Below, piece by piece: positions 1 to 7,500 of a DNA stretch of 11,622 nt. Below the pieces are notes generated by a model that saw only the letters and a list, made by a program, of their open reading frames with translations, did not search any database and had not been told where the DNA came from. The translations under genes were made by a program, and so were the position numbers. The DNA is from CAJQQY01 sp964352225 (lineage in GTDB: Bacteria > Bacteroidota > Bacteroidia > Chitinophagales > Saprospiraceae): positions 1 through 11,622 of the forward strand of contig CAYGRM010000211.1 in the NCBI GenBank assembly GCA_964352225.1, given 5' to 3'. Numbering within the stretch: position 1 is the first letter of the stretch; every line of letters starts with the position of its first letter.

Positions 1-497
1 CTTCTTAGCACTTCAATAAAACCAAAAGCGGCAAGTCCGATTTGAAAATAACCTGCAATTTTGGCTATTTTCTTTTTCTTGGAAACCGTTCCGCCGACTG
101 CAATGAGGCTAATGCCATATACGAAAGAGTCAGCTAACATATCCAGACTATCTGCCACCAATCCCATTGATTTAGAAATCAATCCCGTAGTCATTTCTAT
201 TACGAAAAAGACAAAATTGATTATCAGAACTATCCAAAGTAATCTCTTTTGGTTGTCGTCTTTATCAAATTTGGTTTCGGTGGTTGCTTCGGTAGATAGA
301 CGGGTAGCTCCTAACTGTAATTCGCCAATGGCGGTTTCAATTGGTGTTACGGTTGCGGTATGAAAAACGGCTAACTTCCGGTTGGGAATATCAAAGTCAA
401 GGTGTTTAATATTTTCGATGCCATCTAATTTCATTCGGATTAAATTTTCTTCCGAAGGGCAATCCATTTGCGCTATTTTGAATACTGATTTTTTCAT
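1..497 (-). CDS. CDF-family cation transporter with HMA-like N-terminus (3'-truncated by window edge)
   Basis: Cation diffusion facilitator, an inner-membrane metal/proton antiporter that exports divalent cations from the cytoplasm. Only the first 165 codons are present; the rest lies beyond base 1. Residues 1-70 look like a small HMA-type ferredoxin-like domain. Its metal loop reads MDCPSEE (residues 11-17), so the usual CxxC is reduced to C13 with Glu at the second Cys position. After a charged linker, TM1 spans about 86-105. TM2 carries ADSLDMLADS (115-124), whose D119-x3-D123 matches the CDF metal-site pair; Asp replaces the His of the ZitB type and resembles YiiP. A third hydrophobic stretch follows at about 149-164 after a KKKK turn. 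The start is the ATG just after an A-rich stretch. It is the last gene of the metal operon, separated from the receptor gene by a terminator-like hairpin. The family call is firm; the metal is unknown. Confidence 0.88.
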   Translation of the reverse strand, partial: MKKSVFKIAQMDCPSEENLIRMKLDGIENIKHLDFDIPNRKLAVFHTATVTPIETAIGELQLGATRLSTEATTETKFDKDDNQKRLLWIVLIINFVFFVIEMTTGLISKSMGLVADSLDMLADSFVYGISLIAVGGTVSKKKKIAKIAGYFQIGLAAFGFIEVLR

Positions 498-509
498 CTT
501 TTTTTTCTT

Positions 510-550
510 AAAAAAACAGGATAGCATGATGTTCAACACGCTATCCTGTT
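510..550 (-). terminator. Rho-independent terminator-like hairpin between receptor and CDF genes
   Basis: A perfect 11-bp inverted repeat, AACAGGATAGC (515-525) and GCTATCCTGTT (540-550), encloses a 14-nt loop. On the minus strand the second arm runs straight into a seven-T tract (516-510, the first two of which pair in the stem), the usual layout of an intrinsic terminator. It begins 16 nt after the receptor stop codon. The CDF start codon follows 12 nt after the tract, which leaves no room for a separate promoter. It may therefore act as a partial terminator or attenuator rather than an absolute stop. On the plus strand no T-run follows the stem. Confidence 0.72.
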
Positions 551-565
551 ATATTAAATCACATT

Positions 566-2749
566 TTAATCTTCGTCCAATTCACCCAATATTGTCCATT
601 TAACCCCTGCGGTAAAAATGAACCCGTCCGTTGGTGACCATATTTCAGGGAAAGAAGGATTGGTAAGTGGTGGAATAACGGTAGCTTGATAATTAGATAA
701 TCTCGTGTCCGTGAAATTTTCAAAATTGACGAACACATTAAATCTACCCAATTGTCGAGCAGCAAGAAAACCCATTGTCCAATAATCTTCTACAGCGGTC
801 AAATCAGAAAGTGTTTGACCTCCTGTAAAATACACCTCATACCCCAAACGCCACTTTTCGCTTTCATACATTAAAATACCGCCCGCATTGTGTTTTGGAG
901 TGATAGGCTTTTGTCTATTGATACCGTTATAATCCAAACGGGCATCAATGAAGGCATATTGAAGATAAAATTTAAAGTCTTGGAAACTAAACTTTACATT
1001 CGTTTCTAATCCTTTTGAATTAGTATTGCCGTCTGCATTTACAAATAGAAATTCATTGTTTCCGTTTTGTGTCAGAATTAATGGGTCATATAGTTGCGTA
1101 TAGAACAATAGATTATTTATAGAAAAGCCAAGTTCCTCAAATAAAATAGTCTTATAGTTTATATCTAAATTCCCTCCCAAAGAAGTTTCCGCTTTTGTTC
1201 CCTCTACTGTAATTGGTAAAATATTTTGGAACGTTCTGATTTCTGCTTCTTCACTAAAAATCGTTGGTAATTTATACCCCAATCCACCACCAATACGAGC
1301 AGTCCAATGATTATTAATCTCCAACAAAAGATTAATTCGAGGTAAAACAAACCAGTCATAGTCGGTATTATAATCAACACGTAACCCTGTTTCCAAAGAT
1401 GCTTTTTCGGCGAATGACCAAATACTTTGTCCAAACATTCCGAAAGTCGTGTTATTATAATCTCTTACAGGATTTTCATTGAGCGGTTTTTCTTCAAAAT
1501 CGTCGGTCAAAATATTCGCACCAAAAGCCCAGTCCGTTTTTTCTTTCGTAATGGTGTAAGTTGCTTCTGAAAAACTTGCAAGCTGTTGTCCTTCAAATGA
1601 AAAATCAGGTATCTCAATTTTTCTATCAAAATAGTTAATACTGTTTCTAATACTTAAATTAGCCTGGTCAGAAATCCTTTTTTGGTAGGTCACTTGTGAT
1701 GACAAACGAGCAGATTGATTTTCTTCCGTAAAAGGATGTTCACTATTTGGCTTATCTTCAATCGCTACAATATCTCCTCCTAAGCGGTTTTCAAAAGAAC
1801 TGTTTATACTCACTCTTAAATTACTGCTTTCGTCGAAGTTGTAAAAGAATGTAGGATTGACCGCTATATTTCTAACTTCGGGCAGTTCGGAAAAGTTGTC
1901 ATCATTTACGTCATAAACCTGTTGTAGATTTCCTGCGGTATAAAGTGTAAATCCTGCTTTACCATACTGTTGAGCATAGAAAGCATTGAGCGTTGAGCCT
2001 AATGCTTGTGTTTGTGAAAACATTAATTCCAATTGCGGTTCTTCTTCGGGTGTTCTACTAATTAAGTTTACTAATCCTGCAATTGCACCTCCGCCATATA
2101 ACGTAGAGGCACTTCCTTTGATGATTTCTACTTGCTTTAAATCCAAAGGCGGAATTTGCATAATGCTCAAACCTCCTGAAAAGCCACCAAAAATAGGGAA
2201 GCCGTCTTTCAAGAGTTGCGTGTAACGCCCGTCTAAACCTTGTATCCGAATACTTTGATTCGCAGAATTAGCAGATGTTTGTTGCATTTGAATTCCTGTA
2301 CTTTCCCTTAACAACATCGAGATATTGGTAGAATTCATAAAGGCTTTTTCGCCCAATTCCTCTGCCGTGATAGCTTCTAATCGAGTTGGCAAATCTTGAA
2401 TTAATCGACTACTCCGAGTGGTCGTTACGGTAACGGCTTCCAACTCTTCACTTCCAGATTCCAATAGAATAATTAGTGGTTCATTTTGAGGTAAAGAAAC
2501 CTCTATTTCTTTTTCTTGATAACCAACATAACTGATTTTTATCTCAAACGTTCCGTCAGGTAGATTCTCCAAACTAATTTTTCCGTTTAAGTCCGTTACG
2601 TCACCTTTTTCAAGTGTTTCAAAAAAGATATTTACACCGATTAAAGACTCTTGTGAATCAGCGTCTAACACAGTAGCATTAAATGTATTTTGACCATAAA
2701 CTACGTTCAGTACAGTCATTGCCAATACTGACAATAATAATTTTTTCAT
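566..2749 (-). CDS. TonB-dependent outer-membrane receptor of the metal operon
   Basis: A 727-residue outer-membrane beta-barrel receptor of the TonB-dependent class, which normally imports metal complexes or other small ligands using TonB energy. An N-terminal signal peptide has a probable cleavage at VYG|QN (residues 17-21). It is followed by a CarboxypepD_reg-like beta-sandwich (about 22-105; GVNIFFETLEKG and YVGYQEKEIEV are typical), a stretch that could serve as TonB box (EAVTVTTTR), the plug domain (about 115-240; SIRIQGLDGRYTQLLKDG and VEIIKGSASTLYGGGAIAG are diagnostic) and a 22-strand-type barrel to the C-terminus. No His- or Cys-rich loop marks the ligand. It starts 62 nt after DUF6660-like protein B and lies in the same transcription unit as the efflux genes. 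That suggests a metal-linked ligand, but the substrate cannot be read from the sequence. The length is normal and no frameshift is seen. Confidence 0.93.
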   Translation of the reverse strand: MKKLLLSVLAMTVLNVVYGQNTFNATVLDADSQESLIGVNIFFETLEKGDVTDLNGKISLENLPDGTFEIKISYVGYQEKEIEVSLPQNEPLIILLESGSEELEAVTVTTTRSSRLIQDLPTRLEAITAEELGEKAFMNSTNISMLLRESTGIQMQQTSANSANQSIRIQGLDGRYTQLLKDGFPIFGGFSGGLSIMQIPPLDLKQVEIIKGSASTLYGGGAIAGLVNLISRTPEEEPQLELMFSQTQALGSTLNAFYAQQYGKAGFTLYTAGNLQQVYDVNDDNFSELPEVRNIAVNPTFFYNFDESSNLRVSINSSFENRLGGDIVAIEDKPNSEHPFTEENQSARLSSQVTYQKRISDQANLSIRNSINYFDRKIEIPDFSFEGQQLASFSEATYTITKEKTDWAFGANILTDDFEEKPLNENPVRDYNNTTFGMFGQSIWSFAEKASLETGLRVDYNTDYDWFVLPRINLLLEINNHWTARIGGGLGYKLPTIFSEEAEIRTFQNILPITVEGTKAETSLGGNLDINYKTILFEELGFSINNLLFYTQLYDPLILTQNGNNEFLFVNADGNTNSKGLETNVKFSFQDFKFYLQYAFIDARLDYNGINRQKPITPKHNAGGILMYESEKWRLGYEVYFTGGQTLSDLTAVEDYWTMGFLAARQLGRFNVFVNFENFTDTRLSNYQATVIPPLTNPSFPEIWSPTDGFIFTAGVKWTILGELDED

Positions 2750-2811
2750 TTTATCGAATTTAGATTAATCAAATAATTTTAGTGATGGCATTAAGCCAAC
2801 ATTGATGTTGA

Positions 2812-3150
2812 TTAACTTACTTTCGGTGGTTGCCAAATTTTGTTATAAAAGGATGATGGTAAGTAAAAGAAGTAGTAAGAAGAAGGTTTTTTTGCTTCGA
2901 TAACATTCTTATCATTCAGTAATACTACTCCAGACTCTGGCATATATAAAATTGGACCACAATTACTACATATACAAAAAGGAGAGCAAGGAGTAGTATT
3001 ATTATCTGAATTAGAATCTTGTTCGGCAACGATGACTTCCTGCCCTGTAATTAAGTCAAATAATTCCACTACTCCGCCACCTTCACCGCAAGGAGCGAAT
3101 GAAAGACAAAGTATATAAATAGTGAATATTTGAATGAAAAGTTTCATCAT
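2812..3150 (-). CDS. DUF6660-like small Cys-rich exported protein B
   Basis: A protein of about 111-112 residues of unknown function that I recognise as DUF6660-like, a family seen beside CusA/CzcA-type pumps in Bacteroidota. An N-terminal hydrophobic segment (about residues 3-18) ends in APCGEGGG, then comes a variable acidic linker, a Cys cluster CSPFCICSNCG (five Cys within 11 residues, including the pattern C-x3-C-x-C-x2-C) and a C-terminus IWQPPKVS. It is a paralogue of the protein encoded at 8885-9223, sharing PCG-GGG, CSPFCICS and IWQPP. The Cys before the Gly run is preceded by Pro, so it is not a good lipobox. Two adjacent ATGs (3150 and 3147) could both start it; alignment with the paralogue favours the second. 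It lies 61 nt after the adaptor gene and 62 nt before the receptor gene. Export and metal binding are inferences. Confidence 0.83.
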   Translation of the reverse strand: MMKLFIQIFTIYILCLSFAPCGEGGGVVELFDLITGQEVIVAEQDSNSDNNTTPCSPFCICSNCGPILYMPESGVVLLNDKNVIEAKKPSSYYFFYLPSSFYNKIWQPPKVS

Positions 3151-3211
3151 CGTAAAAATAACATATTTCTATCTAAATCATTTTTCTTAGGTATCATCAA
3201 CAGTTCTTCTT

Positions 3212-4489
3212 TTAATGCTCATGTGCCAATTCTCCCGCTTTAGATTGAGCATAAACATAGTACGCTCCCTCCGTTACTATTCTCATTCCATCGGGTATCG
3301 AATCAATCAGCTTTACGGAAGTGAAACCCTTGTCCGTAGTACTAGGGATTACCATGATTTGTTCAAATTTCAACTCATCACCTTCTGTTTTTTCATTAGC
3401 GACATAGATATAAGAAGAAGCACCATCTTTGATGATTGCTTTTTCTGGAAGCGCTTGAACCGTCTGGTCGTTCAACCAAATTTTAGCTTCCACAAATAAA
3501 TCTTTGATAAATTTTGGTCGCTTTTTTTCTAAGTGTCCATGAATACGAACGGTCTTATTTTCAGTATTGAATTCTTTGCCAATCACATGGACTTCACCAT
3601 CATAAACAGTATTTCCCAAAGCAGGAACGGTATAGCTGATTTTCTGCTCTTCCTTTATGTTGGCAATATCATTTTCAAAAATGTCCAGCTCTAAATGAAG
3701 GTGGTTTTCGTTGACAATTTCCATGAGTTCCAATTCAGGTGAAACATACATTCCATTGTGCATTTTAATCGAAGTAATATAACCTCCCATCGGAGCGTAA
3801 ATCGGGATTCGTTCGACGATATTATCAGGTGTTAATTTATCCACATTGATTTCCAAATAAGATAATTGTTTGGCGATACCTTTTAAGGTTGCGGTTTTCA
3901 TGTTCACCTCTGATTGAAGCCTTTGCACATTTTTTTCAATCCCTGCGTTTGATTCCACCAAGGTTTTTTGTCGAGTTAATTCTTGTTGGTCAAAAACTAA
4001 TTCAGCAGCCACTTCAAGATATTTCTGTTGATGTTGGATGAATTCAGGGTTTTCTAAATAAGCCATGATAACTCCCTTTTTCACATAACTCCCTTCGACA
4101 TATTTGTTACTGTTTTTGATAAAACCACTTGACTTTGCACTTACAGAAGTTAAAGCATTAGGTGGTAAACCTAAAGTACCCGTTGCACTTACATAGTCAT
4201 TAATTTTAATTTCAGAAAAATCTCCGAACTGAATGCTCATGGTTTTTATCTGTTCTTTGGTCAGGTGAATTTCTCCTTCTTCATGTTCTTCGCCATGTCG
4301 ATGCCCATCGTCTTCTGCATGTGCCTCTTCTTCCGTACCATGACCATGTCCGTCATCTTCAGCATGTTGAGCTGTTTCGTCTCCGTGATTGTGACCGTCA
4401 CCTTCTGTATGTTCGTGACCACAAGAGAAAAGGAATAGCATTGCTGCTACTGATAATATTGATAGGATTGATTTATTTATAAATTTCAT
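3212..4489 (-). CDS. CusB/CzcB-type RND periplasmic adaptor lipoprotein with His-rich N-terminus
   Basis: A membrane-fusion protein of 425 residues that links the inner-membrane RND pump to the outer-membrane channel of a heavy-metal efflux system. A lipoprotein signal sequence ends at LFSC (residues 20-23), giving a lipidated C23. Residues 24-75 are a His/Asp/Glu-rich segment with 12 histidines, a probable metal-capturing tail, partly built from a 15-residue tandem repeat. The HlyD-like part follows: first lipoyl half (about 95-135, SSGFIKNSNKYVEGSYVKKG), an alpha-hairpin (about 136-215), second lipoyl half (about 228-255, APMGGYITSIKMHNGMYV), a beta-barrel and a membrane-proximal domain. 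The last residues, ELAHEH, add two more His. The gene begins 12 nt after the pump stop codon, consistent with coupled expression. The His-rich tail and the pump's CzcA-like signature point to Zn/Co/Cd/Ni-class cations, as inference. Confidence 0.94.
   Translation of the reverse strand: MKFINKSILSILSVAAMLFLFSCGHEHTEGDGHNHGDETAQHAEDDGHGHGTEEEAHAEDDGHRHGEEHEEGEIHLTKEQIKTMSIQFGDFSEIKINDYVSATGTLGLPPNALTSVSAKSSGFIKNSNKYVEGSYVKKGVIMAYLENPEFIQHQQKYLEVAAELVFDQQELTRQKTLVESNAGIEKNVQRLQSEVNMKTATLKGIAKQLSYLEINVDKLTPDNIVERIPIYAPMGGYITSIKMHNGMYVSPELELMEIVNENHLHLELDIFENDIANIKEEQKISYTVPALGNTVYDGEVHVIGKEFNTENKTVRIHGHLEKKRPKFIKDLFVEAKIWLNDQTVQALPEKAIIKDGASSYIYVANEKTEGDELKFEQIMVIPSTTDKGFTSVKLIDSIPDGMRIVTEGAYYVYAQSKAGELAHEH
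4280..4369 (-). repeat. In-frame tandem duplication in the His-rich segment of the adaptor
   Basis: Two consecutive 45-nt units encode residues 41-55 (QHAEDDGHGHGTEEE) and 56-70 (AHAEDDGHRHGEEHE). The shared core HAEDDGH-H-G is conserved at DNA level as well. This looks like a replication-slippage expansion that raises the number of His-x-His pairs, and copy number may vary between strains. Confidence 0.75.
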
Positions 4490-4501
4490 TTTGAAATATT
4501 T

Positions 4502-7500
4502 TTATTGATTTGACAAAAATTGATACACCACCACCGCTTTATTATGCGACAAAACCTGCTCCCAATACTGTTTGTTATTTTTGGAAAGGAGGTTGAGGGT
4601 GTTGAGTAATTCGAGATAAGAAATTTCTCCTGCCTGATAATTGAGCTCGGAAATTCTTTCCATTTCAGGATTGAGATTATCCAATTGTTCTCGATAAAAA
4701 GTTACGCCTTCGGCATAGAGTTGAATGGTGTTTTCGACAGAAAGTAATTCCTGTTGAGTTCGCAAACGTTCTGCCTCTAAGTTAGCTTGAGCAACATCAA
4801 CTTGTAATCGTTGAGCCGTAATTCTTTGCTTGGTCTGCTTATTGAAAAGTGGAATTTGTACCCCTGCCTGTAATCCATGTAACCAACCACCTTCAAAATA
4901 ATTTTGAGCAGCGTAACCCACATTAAAATCAGGTTTCATCCTTGCTTTTAGTAAGTCAATATTTGACTGTTCAATTTGAATATGCTGACTGGCTAATTGT
5001 ACTCGAAAAGAATTGATACTTTCATTTAGAGCAAATGGAATGACCATCAAACTATCGGTTGAGGTAATGACTTCATCGGTATTGAGTAAGCCTGCTAATT
5101 GCTTTTCCAAATTGGTAATTTCTAAACTCACCTGATTGAGTAACAACTGATATTCATTCAAGGAAGATTGTATGGTCAGTAATTCTATTCGGTTGGCTTC
5201 TCCAACATCTGCCCGAACTTTTGCCATTTGAGCATATTGTTCGTAAACAGGAATGAGCCTTTCATATAATTGCCGTAATTCTTTGCGTTGTTGTAAGTCC
5301 AGATAGTTTTGCTGCACCTGCAAGCGCAATTCTTTTTCAGTTAATTGCTTTCGCAAAACGCTCTGTGCGACCTGTTGATTCTGAAAATTATTCTGCGCTT
5401 TTAGGCTAGCAGGATTGGGGATGTTTTGAACGATTCCAATTTGGTTGACCCGCTGTCCATTTTCTCTAAAAAGTCCATCGCCTTGATAACTAATATCTGT
5501 CGTCCCAAGATTGTATTCCAAATTTTGCAAAGCCTGACCTTGCTGAACTTGTAAATTGGCAGCTCGAACAGAAGGGTTATTAGCAATAGCCATTTCAACT
5601 GCTTCGCTCATTGTAATCGGTCGTTGTTGTGCTTGTGCAGACCAACTAAAAAATAACAAGGGCAGTAATATCATTGCGCCATTCGTAGGCAAAGTCGGTT
5701 TGTTTTTTCCTTCCTGCCAATTCGCCAACCAACTGTATAAAATTGGCAGTACCACTAAGGTCAAAAACGTAGCGGTTAACAATCCTCCAATCACCACCGT
5801 AGCTAATGGTCGCTGCACCTCTGCACCTCCAGAATTGGAAAGTGCCATTGGAAGAAAACCAAAAGAAGCTACCATTGCGGTCATCAAGACAGGTCTTAAT
5901 CGAACCTTTGTCCCCGTGATAATCCGTTCTCGAATATTGGTCATTCCTTCATCTTTCAATTGATTGAAATAACCAATTAGGACAATACCATTTAAAACGG
6001 CAACGCCAAATAAAGCGATAAAACCAATTCCTGCCGAAATACTAAATGGCATCCCTCGAAGCTCTAAAGCCCAAATGCCTCCAATAGCAGAAAGTGGAAT
6101 GGCGGTGAAAATCAATGCAGCTTGTGAGATAGAACCAAAAGTGAAAAAGAGCAAAATAAAAATAAGCGCAAGCGCAAGTGGAACAGCTATCATCAGCCTT
6201 GCGTTGGCAGCTTTAAGATTTTCAAATTGCCCACCATAAGTAAAATAATAACCCGCAGGTAATTCTACTTTAGCATCTAATTCCGCTTGGATTTTACTGA
6301 CCAAAGTTTCTACATCCGTATCCCCTACATTCACCCCAATAACAATTCTACGATTAGTATTTTCTCTGGAAATCTGCATAGGCGCATCCGTCAACTCGAC
6401 ATCGGCAACTGCTTGCAAAGGCACTTGCGTTCCATTGTCCAAAGTGATGTATAAATTTTGCACGTCGGCTATGCCATTACGATATTTTTCATCCAATCGA
6501 ACCACTAAATCAAATCGTCTTTCTCCTTCATAGATAGTCCCTGCACTTTCTCCAGCAAAAGCACTTCTTACAACTTGATTTACTTTTTTTACTTGTAAAC
6601 CATACTGCGCCATTTTATCATATTTGAATTTGATGATGATTTGAGGCATCCCAATGGTTTGTTCAACATTGACTGTCCCTACACCACCAAGTTTGGTGAT
6701 AACACTTTCAGCTTCTTTGGCTTTACTATAAATTAGGTCTAAGTCTTGACCATATAATTTAATAGCAATATCTGATTTAGAGCCTGTCATCAATTCATTA
6801 AAGCGGAGTTGTATCGGTTGAGAAAATTCGTAACCCACTCCAGGAATGGCACTTAATGATTTTTCTATTTTTTCAAACATGTCCTTTCGGTTACTCGCTG
6901 AAGTCCATTCTGATTTTGGTTTCATGACCAAAACGTAATCACCAATTTCAACGGGCATCGGGTCCGTGGGTATTTCGGCAGAACCGATATTGACGACAAT
7001 ATCTTCTATCTCAGGAAATTCATTTAACAGTTTCTTTTGTATTAAGGATGCCATCTCGATGCTTTGTGAGAGCGAAGTACCAGGAGGAAGAATTTGTTGC
7101 ATCGCCAAATCACCTTCTTCTAATGTGGGAATAAACTCCCCGCCCATTCTACTGAAAACGATAAAACTAAAAACGAAAAGGGCAACCGTTGCCAATACGA
7201 AAATAGCTTTAAGCCGTAAGGCAGCATTCAATACAGGTGTGTATAGCTTTTGAAAAAACGAAATAATACGGTCGGCAATCGTTTTCTTATTAGAAATATT
7301 TTTACTCAAAAATAAAGCAGCCATCATTGGTACATAAGTCAATGAAAGTATCAATGCACCACCAATTGCAAGCATTACCGTTTGAGCCATTGGGATAAAC
7401 ATTTTCCCTTCAATACCAACCAATGCGAGGATAGGAATATAAACCATCAAAATAATAATTTCTCCAAATGCAGCCGAACTTCTGATTTTAACAGAGGCGG

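Noticed and set aside
61..363. Plus-strand open frame of 100 codons at the left edge
   Set aside because: It is antisense to the CDF gene, whose minus-strand frame shows clear family motifs over the same bases.
4502..5674. A separate TolC gene started at the internal ATG (5674)
   Set aside because: The frame is continuous with the pump, no stop or leader lies between, and a start there would leave the signal peptide without any positive n-region; the basic residues lie upstream within the fusion linker.
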